From Hyphomicrobiales bacterium (GTDB lineage: Bacteria > Pseudomonadota > Alphaproteobacteria > Rhizobiales > Rhizobiaceae), in the NCBI GenBank assembly GCA_900469625.1, contig UBXV01000029.1:1-64000 (forward strand): 64,000 nucleotides of DNA. The letters run 5' to 3'. Below are positions 28,230 through 37,306 of the stretch, in pieces. How positions within the stretch are numbered: the first letter of the stretch is position 1; each line of letters starts with the position of its first letter. The notes beneath the pieces were generated by a model that was not told where the DNA came from, ran no database searches, and saw only the letters and a list, made by a program, of their open reading frames with translations. A program made the translations under genes and the position numbers.

Positions 28230-28699
28230 GCGGCATCGAGATCCGGAATACGCAGTACCTGGCCGGGATAGATCTTATCTGGATGGGTCAGCATCGGCTT
28301 GTTGGCCTCGAAGATCACGGTATGCTTGGCGCCCTTGCCCTTGCCGTACTGCGCTTCTGCGATCTTCCAGAGGTTATCGCCCTTTTTCACGGTGTAGAAG
28401 ACCGGAGCCTTGGCGGCTGCCGGCGCTGCGCCGGCATCGGCGACCTTGAGCTCCGAGGCCTCGACCTGGGAAACGCCGAGCGTATTGCCGACGGCAACGA
28501 CAGCCTTCTCGAAGGCCGTCTGGTCCTTGACGACACCCTTCAGCACCACCTTGTCATTGACGACTTCGACCTGGACATCCTTGGTGCCGAGATCGTGGGA
28601 GGCGAGCTCCTTCTGGACGCTTTCGGTGTCCGGCGCATCGTCGTCACCGCCGATGCCCAACTTCTTGCCGGCGTTCTTGATAAAACTGAAAAGGCCCAT
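28226..28699 (-). CDS. BON and LysM domain protein, Kbp/YgaU-like
   Basis: A 157-residue protein with a BON domain at about residues 25-85 and a LysM domain at about 100-152 (YTVKKGDNLWKIAEAQYG ... LTHPDKIYPGQVLRIP). This arrangement is that of E. coli Kbp (YgaU), a potassium-binding protein; no signal peptide is present, matching the cytoplasmic Kbp. ATG 28699 has a strong AGGAGGGA site. Function in rhizobia is inferred only. Confidence 0.85.
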   Translation of the reverse strand: MGLFSFIKNAGKKLGIGGDDDAPDTESVQKELASHDLGTKDVQVEVVNDKVVLKGVVKDQTAFEKAVVAVGNTLGVSQVEASELKVADAGAAPAAAKAPVFYTVKKGDNLWKIAEAQYGKGKGAKHTVIFEANKPMLTHPDKIYPGQVLRIPDLDAA

Positions 28700-28792
28700 G
28701 GATCCCTCCTTCTGCAAAAAGCGCTCGGGGATAAGAGAGGGCGCATGGCGGCAAAAGACAAGAGACGGGCGAAAAGATTTCGCAACCGCAGA

Positions 28793-29227
28793 TCAGTCGC
28801 CGCTCGGGCGGCCGCGCAGTTTCTTGGTCTCGCCACGGCCGGACTTTTCCTTCAGTCGGCGCTCGATCGATCCGCGCGTCGGCTTGGTCTTCCTGCGCGG
28901 CGGCGGTGGCGGCTCGGCCGCCTTGAGGATCATCTCCTTCAGCCGTTCGCGGGCATCCTCGCGGTTGCGCTCCTGGCTGCGAAACCGGCTGGCCTCGATC
29001 ATCAGCACGCCATCCTTCGAGACGCGGCGTCCGGCAAGCTTGAGCGTGTTGGCCTTGATGCGCTCGGAAAGCGCCGGAGATGCCAGGACGTTGAAAAACA
29101 ACTGGACCGCCGTCGACACCTTGTTGACGTTCTGCCCGCCCGGCCCGCCGGCCAGCACGAATTGCTCCGTCAATTCCCAGCCGGCAATGACGATGGTGTC
29201 GTTAATGTAAAGCGGGTCGCTGGCCAT
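28793..29227 (-). CDS. arfB: Alternative ribosome-rescue factor ArfB (YaeJ)
   Basis: A 144-residue peptidyl-tRNA hydrolase that frees ribosomes stalled without a stop codon. The catalytic GGQ is at residues 30-32 within LAGGPGGQNVNKV. The basic C-terminal tail (KTKPTRGSIERRLKEKSGRGETKKLRGR) is the part that enters the empty mRNA channel. Short length without a codon-recognition domain separates it from RF1/RF2. Confidence 0.93.
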   Translation of the reverse strand: MASDPLYINDTIVIAGWELTEQFVLAGGPGGQNVNKVSTAVQLFFNVLASPALSERIKANTLKLAGRRVSKDGVLMIEASRFRSQERNREDARERLKEMILKAAEPPPPPRRKTKPTRGSIERRLKEKSGRGETKKLRGRPSGD

Positions 29228-29282
29228 GATTCACCTCGCCCCGATCTATGGCACAGCGCGAACCTCTTGAAAACATTCGCCA

Positions 29283-29319
29283 CGAAAACGAAAAACCCGG
29301 CCGTTAAGGGCCGGGGTTT
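29283..29319 (-). terminator. Rho-independent terminator of pckA
   Basis: On the minus strand AAACCCCGGCC pairs with GGCCGGGTTT (one bulged base) around a six-base loop, followed by TTTTTCGTTTTCG. It lies 25 bases past the pckA stop. Confidence 0.85.
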
Positions 29320-29327
29320 CACGTGAA
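29318..29327. repeat. TTCACGTGAA palindrome, parS-like core
   Basis: Second copy of the 13-base string TTCACGTGAATCA, here touching the foot of the pckA terminator. Preceded by GGG and T, giving GTTTCACGTGAA, one half of the parS consensus being complete. Confidence 0.35.
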
Positions 29328-29343
29328 TCATAGCCGGCGATGT

Positions 29344-30954
29344 TTACTCGGCGGCGATTTTCGTTCCAGGAGCCGCATCGCGAACGCTGCCATCGACGTG
29401 ATCTTCGAACTTGGCGAAGTTGGCGATGAACATGTCGACGAGGCGGCGCGCCTGGGCGTCATAGGCATCGCCGTCGGCCCAGGTCGAGCGCGGATCGAGG
29501 ATGCCGTCGTCGACGCCCGGCACCGAAACCGGTACGGCGAAGCCGAAGTTGGGGTCGGTGCGCAGTTCGGCCGCGTTCAGCGAGCCGTCAAGCGCTGCAG
29601 CAAGCAAGGCGCGTGTCGCCTTGATCGGCATACGGTTGCCGGTTCCATAGGCACCACCGGTCCAGCCGGTGCTGACCAGCCAGCAGGTGACGCCGTTCTT
29701 GGCGATCAGATCCTTCAAAAGGTTGCCGTATTCGGACGGATGACGCGGCATGAACGGCGCGCCGAAGCAGGTCGAGAACGTCGCTTCCGGCTCGGTAACG
29801 CCCTTCTCCGTGCCGGCAACCTTGGCGGTGTAGCCCGACAGGAAGTGGTACATCGCCTGTTCCGGCGTCAGCTTGGCGATCGGCGGCATCACGCCGAAGG
29901 CATCGGCGGTGAGCATGATGATCGTGCGCGGCTGCGGCGCGGTGCCCGTTTCGCTGGCATTGGGGATGAAATCCAGCGGATAGGCGCAGCGGGTGTTTTC
30001 CGTCAGCGAACCGTCGTCGAAGTCCGGAACCCGGCGTTCGTCGAGAACGACGTTTTCCATCACGGTGCCGAAGCGGCGGGTCGTGGCGAAGATTTCCGGC
30101 TCGGCGGCTTCCGAAAGACGGATGGCCTTGGCGTAGCAGCCGCCTTCGAAGTTGAAGACGCCCTCGTCGCTCCAGCCATGCTCGTCATCGCCGATCAGCG
30201 TGCGGGTGGGATCGGCCGAAAGCGTGGTCTTGCCGGTGCCCGACAGGCCGAAGAAGATGGCGGTATCGCCTTCCGGGCCGACATTGGCCGAGCAGTGCAT
30301 CGGCATGACGCCCTTCTTCGGCAGAAGATAGTTGAGAACGGTGAACACCGACTTCTTCATCTCGCCGGCATAGGACGTGCCGGCGATGAGGATGAGACCG
30401 TTGGTCAGATCGCAAGCGATGACCGTTTCGGTGCGGCAGCCGTGCCGCTCCGGATCAGCCTTGAAGCTCGGCAGGTCGATGATCGTCAGCTTCGGCAGGA
30501 AGGAAGGAAGTGCCGCACGGTCCGGACGGATCAAGAGGTTGCGGATGAACAGCGAATGCCAGGCATATTCGGTGACGACACGCGTCGGCAGGGCATTATC
30601 CTTGTCGGCGCCGCCGACCAGGTCCTGTACATAGAGCGACATGCCCTTGGCATGGTCGAGCATATCCTGGCGCAGAATGGCGAAATGTTCCGGCGACAGC
30701 GGCTTGTTGTTGTCCCACCAGATCTGATCGTCGGTGGAAGCGTCGCGAACGACGAACTTGTCCTTCGGCGAGCGGCCGGTGTGCTGGCCGGTGCGGGCAA
30801 CGATCGCGCCATGTGCGGTCAACTGAGCTTCGCCGCGGCGAAGGGCTTCTTCATAAAGGTCTGCGGCTTCGAGGTTGTAGCGGACCACGTCGAGATCCGT
30901 AAAGCCGAGTTTTTCCAAGCCGTTCGCTGCGTTGCGAGTGCCGAGTTGCTCCAT
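29344..30954 (-). CDS. pckA: Phosphoenolpyruvate carboxykinase (ATP)
   Basis: A 536-residue gluconeogenic enzyme converting oxaloacetate and ATP to phosphoenolpyruvate. The P-loop is [14 protein letters not shown], with the metal-binding MHCSANVG and [14 protein letters not shown] segments. ATG 30954 gives the length known for the S. meliloti enzyme and has AAGGAAG upstream; the open frame extends further without content. In S. meliloti pckA is induced by succinate and depends on the LacI-type regulator PckR. It is divergent from chvI across an AT-rich promoter region. Confidence 0.97.
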   Translation of the reverse strand: MEQLGTRNAANGLEKLGFTDLDVVRYNLEAADLYEEALRRGEAQLTAHGAIVARTGQHTGRSPKDKFVVRDASTDDQIWWDNNKPLSPEHFAILRQDMLDHAKGMSLYVQDLVGGADKDNALPTRVVTEYAWHSLFIRNLLIRPDRAALPSFLPKLTIIDLPSFKADPERHGCRTETVIACDLTNGLILIAGTSYAGEMKKSVFTVLNYLLPKKGVMPMHCSANVGPEGDTAIFFGLSGTGKTTLSADPTRTLIGDDEHGWSDEGVFNFEGGCYAKAIRLSEAAEPEIFATTRRFGTVMENVVLDERRVPDFDDGSLTENTRCAYPLDFIPNASETGTAPQPRTIIMLTADAFGVMPPIAKLTPEQAMYHFLSGYTAKVAGTEKGVTEPEATFSTCFGAPFMPRHPSEYGNLLKDLIAKNGVTCWLVSTGWTGGAYGTGNRMPIKATRALLAAALDGSLNAAELRTDPNFGFAVPVSVPGVDDGILDPRSTWADGDAYDAQARRLVDMFIANFAKFEDHVDGSVRDAAPGTKIAAE

Positions 30955-31283
30955 GGTCAAGCTTCCTTCGTGTTTGGCCATTGGCGTTGAATTTGGCCGG
31001 ACATTACTTGCATGCTCGCTCAAAAACAAGGTGACGTCAAAAAAAGAATAATGATTTCAGTATATTAATCGATTTAAAGAAAATTATCGTTTTTTTAATC
31101 GGTTGAAACCGCGTTCCCTGCGCCTTATCTGCCCTCAGGCAACGGAGTGTACGCTTGCGGGCTTTTTGGGCTTCGCCACAATTTGTTCCACCTTTATACT
31201 CAAGTAACGCACCCGTGACTCGCGGTTGCCGCGGATTCGAAGACGAAACCGGCGATCGGCCTCAAATGACGGAGTTGAACACG
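30955..31283. promoter_or_regulatory. AT-rich divergent promoter region pckA/chvI
   Basis: About 330 bases without a gene. The part at 31030-31105 is strikingly AT-rich compared with its surroundings. It contains TTAATCG twice, at 31065-31071 and 31095-31101, exactly 30 bases apart (about three DNA turns). The first is inside the palindrome AATCGATT (31067-31074); the second is in the near-palindrome AATCGGTT. These resemble LacI-family half sites, and PckR is the expected LacI-type regulator of pckA; this assignment is inference. Confidence 0.5.
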
Positions 31284-32012
31284 ATGCAGACCATCGCGCT
31301 TGTCGATGATGACCGGAATATCCTGACGTCCGTATCCATCGCGCTTGAAGCTGAAGGCTACAAGGTCGAGACCTACACGGACGGCGCCTCCGCGCTTGAA
31401 GGCCTCCTGGCCCGGCCGCCGCAGCTCGCGATCTTCGACATCAAGATGCCGCGCATGGACGGCATGGAACTGCTGCGGCGCCTGCGCCAGAAGTCGGATC
31501 TGCCGGTGATCTTCCTGACATCGAAGGACGAGGAGATCGACGAGCTCTTCGGCCTGAAGATGGGTGCCGACGATTTCATCACCAAGCCGTTCTCCCAGCG
31601 CCTGCTGGTCGAGCGCGTCAAGGCGATCCTGCGACGGGCGGCCAACCGCGAAGCGGCGGCAGCCGGCGGCGCCACCGGCGCACCGAAGTCCTCCGACACG
31701 CCGACCCGCTCGCTGGAGCGCGGACAACTGGCCATGGACCAGGAGCGCCATACCTGCACCTGGAAAAACGAGCCGGTCACCCTGACGGTCACCGAGTTTC
31801 TCATTCTTCACTCGCTTGCCCAGCGCCCGGGCGTGGTCAAGAGCCGCGACGCACTGATGGATGCGGCCTATGACGAGCAGGTCTATGTCGACGACCGCAC
31901 CATCGACAGCCACATCAAGCGGCTGCGCAAGAAGTTCAAGATGGTCGACAACGATTTCGACATGATCGAGACGCTGTATGGCGTCGGCTACCGCTTCCGC
32001 GAGATGGCTTAA
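31284..32012 (+). CDS. chvI: Response regulator ChvI
   Basis: A 242-residue OmpR-type regulator. The acidic pocket is ALVDDDRN, the phosphorylated aspartate is D52 in [11 protein letters not shown], and the switch lysine is in [10 protein letters not shown]. The C-terminal winged helix ends [24 protein letters not shown] 31284 follows GGAG at good spacing; an in-frame ATG at 31266 is possible. With ChvG it controls exopolysaccharide, motility and acid or host entry genes in rhizobia and Agrobacterium and is usually essential for symbiosis or virulence. Confidence 0.95.
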   Translation: MQTIALVDDDRNILTSVSIALEAEGYKVETYTDGASALEGLLARPPQLAIFDIKMPRMDGMELLRRLRQKSDLPVIFLTSKDEEIDELFGLKMGADDFITKPFSQRLLVERVKAILRRAANREAAAAGGATGAPKSSDTPTRSLERGQLAMDQERHTCTWKNEPVTLTVTEFLILHSLAQRPGVVKSRDALMDAAYDEQVYVDDRTIDSHIKRLRKKFKMVDNDFDMIETLYGVGYRFREMA

Positions 32013-32349
32013 TCGGCCTCTAAGCCGCTGCCGGGTGACTGCTTGAACCGACATCGGTTCGAGGAGAAAGACCTGCAGCGGTCTCTGCCGGCCACAGCGT
32101 CCTTCGCGCGATCATATATGACCCGCGGCGTTGCGGGACTTGCCATCGCGTCGTTTGTGGAGCATTCAGAACCGATGCGACGGCGGGCAGGCTTCGACCC
32201 GCCGCTTGGCTCGGCCGGTGGCATCGGAGCCACGAGACCGAAGACCAGAAAAGAACATCAACAGACCTGCGAGACCGGGCATACCGGCAACGCTTGGTCG
32301 CAACCGGAAAATACGGCGGGAATGATCCGCTACGGGAGCGGAAGACTTG
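32013..32349 (+). other. Non-coding gap between chvI and chvG
   Basis: About 335 bases with no gene I can support. It includes short GC-rich inverted segments such as GGCGGGcaggcttcgaCCCGCC (32187-32208 region), but no U-tract and no recognised RNA family. It may carry a separate promoter for chvG. Confidence 0.4.
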
Positions 32350-34131
32350 GTGGAAGTCTTGCAAGGCGATATCGACGAGCTTGACGGACGGGCAACGGCC
32401 CGCAACGGCCGGCGCTGGGCCTATTCCTTCACGCTTATTCGCCGCCTGTTCGGCAACGCCGTCTTTTCCAGCCTGACGCGACGCATCGTCTTCTTCAACC
32501 TCGTCGCGCTGGTGGTCCTGGTCGGCGGGATCATGTATCTCAACCAGTTCCGAGAGGGGCTGACCGACGCCCGCGTCGAAAGCCTGCTGACGCAGGGCGA
32601 AATCATTGCGGGCGCGATCTCGGCCTCCGCCTCGGTCGACACCAACTCGATCACCATCGACCCCGAAAAGCTGCTCGAACTTCAGGCCGGCCAGAGCATC
32701 ACGCCGTTGCCGAGCGACGAGGACCTCGATTTTCCGATCATCCAGGAGCGGGTCGCGCCAGTTCTGCGGCGGCTGATCTCTCCGACCCGCACACGCGCGC
32801 GCCTGTTCGACGCGGACGCCGACCTGCTGCTCGATTCGCGCCATCTCTATAGCGGCGGCCAGGTGCTGCGCTTCGACCTGCCGCCCATCGATCCCGAAAC
32901 CACAGGGCTTGAGGAAAAATTCGGGAGCTGGCTCAACAGGCTGCTGCTGCCGGGCGACCTGACGCTTTACAAGGAGCCGCCCGGCGGCAACGGGTCGATC
33001 TATCCCGAGGTCATGAACGCTTTGACCGGCGTGCGCGGCGCCGTTCGCCGCGTCACGGAAAAGGGCGAGGTCATCGTCTCGGTTGCCGTGCCGGTGCAAC
33101 GGTCCCGCGCCGTTCTCGGCGTGCTGCTGCTCTCCACCCAGCCGGGCGATATCGACAAGTTCGTCCATGCCGAGCGCCTCGCCATCATCCGGGTGTTCGG
33201 GGTAGCTGCCCTCGTCAACGTCATTCTGTCGCTGCTTCTGTCGTCGACCATCGCCAATCCGCTGCGGCGGCTGGCAGCGGCCGCCATCCGGGTGCGCCGC
33301 GGCGGCGCCAAGGAGCGCGAGGAAATCCCGGATTTCTCGTCGCGACAGGACGAAATCGGCAATCTCTCGATCGCGCTGCGCGAAATGACGACGGCGCTTT
33401 ACGACCGGATCGCCGCGATCGAGAATTTCGCCGCCGACGTCAGCCACGAGCTGAAGAACCCGCTGACCTCGCTGCGCAGCGCCGTCGAGACCTTGCCGCT
33501 TGCGCGCACCGAGGAATCGAAGAAGCGGTTGACCGACGTCATCCAGCATGACGTGCGCCGCCTCGATCGCCTGATCAGCGACATCTCCGACGCATCGCGG
33601 CTCGACGCGGAACTGGCGCGCAGCGATGCCAAGGTGGTCGACCTGGAAAAGCTGCTCGGCGATCTTGTCGATATCTCCCGACAGATCCGCAGCAAGAAGA
33701 AGCCGGTGCTGCTCGACTTCGTCATCGACCGCAAGGACAGTCCCAAGGCGCGCTTCGCTATCAACGGTTACGAACTGCGCATCGGCCAGATCATCACCAA
33801 CCTGATCGAAAACGCCCGCTCCTTCGTGCCCGAACAGGGCGGCCGCATCGTCGTGCGCCTCACCCGTTCGCGGTCTCGCTGCCTGGTCTATGTCGAGGAC
33901 AATGGTCCCGGCATCCAGGCGGAAGACATCGACCGGATCTTCGAGCGTTTCTACACTGACCGCCCTGATGGCGAAGACTTCGGCCAGAACTCCGGCCTCG
34001 GCCTGTCGATCTCCAGGCAGATCGCCGAAGCGCACGGCGGCACGCTGAAGGCCGAAAACATCATGGGGCCCGACGGACAGATCGTCGGCGCCCGCTTTGT
34101 GCTTTCCCTTCCCGCCGAGCCGCACGCGTGA
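32350..34131 (+). CDS. chvG: Sensor histidine kinase ChvG (ExoS)
   Basis: A 593-residue membrane kinase and partner of ChvI. The first membrane helix is IVFFNLVALVVLVGG near residue 45. A periplasmic sensor domain of about 220 residues follows, where ExoR inhibits the kinase in S. meliloti. The second helix ends near residue 300 (VALVNVILSLLLSSTIAN), then a HAMP domain. The H-box is DVSHELKNPLTSLRS with His at about 366, then ENAR, DNGPGI and GLGLSIS. I use GTG 32350 with GGAAG upstream; the TTG one codon earlier is an alternative. The stop overlaps the hprK start (GTGA). Confidence 0.95.
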   Translation: MEVLQGDIDELDGRATARNGRRWAYSFTLIRRLFGNAVFSSLTRRIVFFNLVALVVLVGGIMYLNQFREGLTDARVESLLTQGEIIAGAISASASVDTNSITIDPEKLLELQAGQSITPLPSDEDLDFPIIQERVAPVLRRLISPTRTRARLFDADADLLLDSRHLYSGGQVLRFDLPPIDPETTGLEEKFGSWLNRLLLPGDLTLYKEPPGGNGSIYPEVMNALTGVRGAVRRVTEKGEVIVSVAVPVQRSRAVLGVLLLSTQPGDIDKFVHAERLAIIRVFGVAALVNVILSLLLSSTIANPLRRLAAAAIRVRRGGAKEREEIPDFSSRQDEIGNLSIALREMTTALYDRIAAIENFAADVSHELKNPLTSLRSAVETLPLARTEESKKRLTDVIQHDVRRLDRLISDISDASRLDAELARSDAKVVDLEKLLGDLVDISRQIRSKKKPVLLDFVIDRKDSPKARFAINGYELRIGQIITNLIENARSFVPEQGGRIVVRLTRSRSRCLVYVEDNGPGIQAEDIDRIFERFYTDRPDGEDFGQNSGLGLSISRQIAEAHGGTLKAENIMGPDGQIVGARFVLSLPAEPHA

Positions 34132-34586
34132 CAGCGACCGGTCGCAACGTCCACGGCACGGCGATCGTGCTTGGAACGACCGGTTTCCTGATTATCGGCC
34201 CTTCCGGCACCGGAAAATCGAGGCTGGCGCTTTCCTGCATCTCGGCCGCCAGGCAGATGGGCCATTTTGCCGCACTGGTTGCCGACGACCGTGTCGACCT
34301 GTCGATGCAACAGGGCAGGATCGTCGCCCGTTGCCCGGCGTCGATCGAAGGGCTGATCGAGGTCCGCGGCGCCGGCATTGCAAGGGTAGAAACGGTCGCT
34401 GCCGCGGTGGTGGACTGGGCAATTCTGCCCGTAAGCCCGCCTTTCGACCCGCGAATGCCGCCTGAGAACGAGACGTTTCCCCTGCCTGTGGGTGGCAGCC
34501 TGCCGATTGTTCGCGTCCCCATTGAAAGTGGCGTGCATATGCTTGCCGTTCTGAGAGCGCTGCTACCCGAAAAATTAGGATTTTAG
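34128..34586 (+). CDS. hprK: HPr kinase/phosphorylase, short alpha-proteobacterial form
   Basis: A 152-residue protein containing only the catalytic domain of HprK; the N-terminal domain of Firmicute enzymes is missing, as is normal in rhizobia. P-loop GPSGTGKSRLALSCI and the HprK signature region LIEVRGAGIARVE are visible. It phosphorylates or dephosphorylates a serine of HPr. The GTG start overlaps the chvG stop, linking the PTS-type phosphorelay to ChvG/ChvI signalling. Confidence 0.92.
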   Translation: MTATGRNVHGTAIVLGTTGFLIIGPSGTGKSRLALSCISAARQMGHFAALVADDRVDLSMQQGRIVARCPASIEGLIEVRGAGIARVETVAAAVVDWAILPVSPPFDPRMPPENETFPLPVGGSLPIVRVPIESGVHMLAVLRALLPEKLGF

Positions 34587-34742
34587 CTATAGTTGCAGGC
34601 AACCGGGCTGGTTTTTCGGCATTTTTGGCTTGCACTTCGCCTTTTCCTTGCCAAGATGACCGCCCCAACAGGTGGACGAAATTGCTGCATTGCGATATCT
34701 GACCATCAGTGAATTGCGCGTGCAGTCGGAGAAAAGATACCC

Positions 34743-35144
34743 ATGATCGGACTTGTGCTTGTCACCCATGGCAAGCTGGCTGAGGAATTCCGGCATGCGC
34801 TCGAGCATGTCGTCGGTCCGCAAAAAGCTATCGAGACCGTTTGCATCGGCCCCGAGGACGACATGGATCAGCGTCGGCAGGATATCCTCGACGCCGTCAC
34901 CACCGTCGACGAGGGCCATGGCGTCATCATTCTTACCGACATGTTCGGCGGCACGCCTTCCAACCTCGCCATCTCCGTCATGCGCAGCGGCACCGTGGAA
35001 GTCATCGCCGGCGTCAACCTGCCGATGCTGATCAAGCTCGCCGGCGTGCGTGGCGAAAGCGACATGGACAAGGCGCTCGCGGAAGCCTCGGAGGCAGGTC
35101 GCAAGTATATCAACGTCGCCAGCCGGGTCCTGAGCGGAAAATGA
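34743..35144 (+). CDS. PTS EIIA component, mannose family
   Basis: A 133-residue EIIA-Man domain. The phosphorylated histidine is H9 in VLVTHGKLAEEF. DMFGGTPSNLAI is the other family signature. No membrane EIIB/EIIC genes are present, so this is the regulatory, non-transporting rhizobial PTS. Its stop overlaps the HPr start (ATGA). Confidence 0.93.
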   Translation: MIGLVLVTHGKLAEEFRHALEHVVGPQKAIETVCIGPEDDMDQRRQDILDAVTTVDEGHGVIILTDMFGGTPSNLAISVMRSGTVEVIAGVNLPMLIKLAGVRGESDMDKALAEASEAGRKYINVASRVLSGK

Positions 35145-35434
35145 TGGACCATCGCCCCGGCATGTCGCTGACGCGCGACCTCCTCATCGTCAACAAACGG
35201 GGGCTCCATGCCCGCGCTTCGGCAAAGTTCGTACAGACGGTCGAGGCCTTCGATGCCGAGATCACCGTATCGAAGGACGGCAGCACGGTCGGGGGCACAT
35301 CGATCATGGGCCTGATGATGCTGGCCGCCAGCACCGGCTCCAGCGTCTGCGTCACCGCAAGCGGCGCGCAGGCCGAAGAGGCGCTGAATGCGCTCGACGC
35401 GCTGGTGCGCGACAAGTTCGGCGAAGAGATGTGA
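35141..35434 (+). CDS. Phosphocarrier protein HPr
   Basis: A 97-residue HPr. The active histidine is in NKRGLHARASAKF and the regulatory serine, target of HprK, in GGTSIMGLMM. ATG 35141 overlaps the EIIA stop; a start at ATG 35162 would give the canonical His-16/Ser-47 numbering and usual 90 residues, so the true start is open. It transfers phosphate from EI (PtsP, elsewhere) to the EIIA proteins. A 22-base operator-like repeat begins just after the stop. Confidence 0.92.
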   Translation: MMDHRPGMSLTRDLLIVNKRGLHARASAKFVQTVEAFDAEITVSKDGSTVGGTSIMGLMMLAASTGSSVCVTASGAQAEEALNALDALVRDKFGEEM

Positions 35435-35440
35435 CCGACA

Positions 35441-35469
35441 ATATAAAGATATAAAGACTTCTTTATATC
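35441..35469. promoter_or_regulatory. Operator-like repeat upstream of ahcY, SahR-type candidate
   Basis: ATATAAAG occurs twice in tandem (35441-35448, 35449-35456) followed by its inverted copy CTTTATAT (35461-35468). The core GATATAAAG-ACTT-CTTTATATC is a 9-base perfect inverted repeat in an otherwise GC-rich region. SahR, an ArsR-family repressor released by S-adenosylhomocysteine, controls ahcY and methionine-cycle genes in Proteobacteria through AT-rich palindromes of this general kind. Match to the SahR motif is from memory and is inference. Confidence 0.5.
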
Positions 35470-35602
35470 GAGGTTGCCCTCCCCCGGGATTCCTGATAGA
35501 TCCATGGCACTCTCACCGCGATGCAATGCGCGGGAGGCATAGTCGTGCCGCCGGATGGCCAGAGGGCCAGAGCGGCTTGAAAAGATCAGCCTGGAGAATT
35601 TC

Positions 35603-37003
<1,401 letters not shown>

Positions 37004-37019
37004 TCCTTACCCGGGCAAT

Positions 37020-37035
37020 CCACAACATGTTGTGG
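37020..37035. repeat. 16-base perfect palindrome after ahcY
   Basis: CCACAACATGTTGTGG is perfectly self-complementary and lies 16 bases after the ahcY stop. Its last two bases are shared with the stem of the following terminator. Confidence 0.7.
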
Positions 37036-37070
37036 CCGCGTTCTTGACAAGAGAGCGCGGCCTCTTTTTT
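37034..37070 (+). terminator. Rho-independent terminator of ahcY
   Basis: GGCCGCGTTCTT pairs through to GAGAGCGCGGCC (12 pairs including two G-T) with a five-base loop, followed by TCTTTTTT. Confidence 0.88.
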
Positions 37071-37306
37071 GGGCGGCTCCCTTCCCGGCGATTCGACTAA
37101 GAAGTATGCTCTAACCCATTGATTCGTGATGCCGGTGCGGACCTTCGGGCATTGCGAGTGGGATGTCTTGTCGGCAAGCGGCAAACAGACGGAGACAGAC
37201 CGGGGATGCAACCAGAACTGACGCGAACCCTTCAGGGGATCGCCGGGACGGCGCATGGCACGACAGGGCCGGCAGCACCCTTCGGACAGACGGGGACGGC
37301 AGCGCC

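Larger units (their letters stand above)
37004..37306 (+). promoter_or_regulatory. Intergenic region ahcY-divL with two GANTC sites
   Basis: About 300 bases without a gene. The first part holds a palindrome and the ahcY terminator. The middle has GATTC at 37090-37094 and 37121-37125, both GANTC sites for the cell-cycle methylase CcrM. Paired GANTC sites in promoters are typical of CcrM/GcrA-controlled genes in alpha-proteobacteria. The divL promoter is probably here; I do not see a full CtrA box (TTAA-N7-TTAA). Confidence 0.5.

Noticed and set aside
32043-32384. Small open frames in the chvI-chvG gap
   Set aside because: No ribosome-binding site, no recognisable content, and they run into the chvG start.
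32020-34125. 701-codon open frame antisense to chvG
   Set aside because: Low-complexity shadow of a well-supported kinase gene; similar long shadows lie opposite hrpB (3842-5830), pckA (29323-30990), addB (43327-45417) and phaZ (56003-57700).
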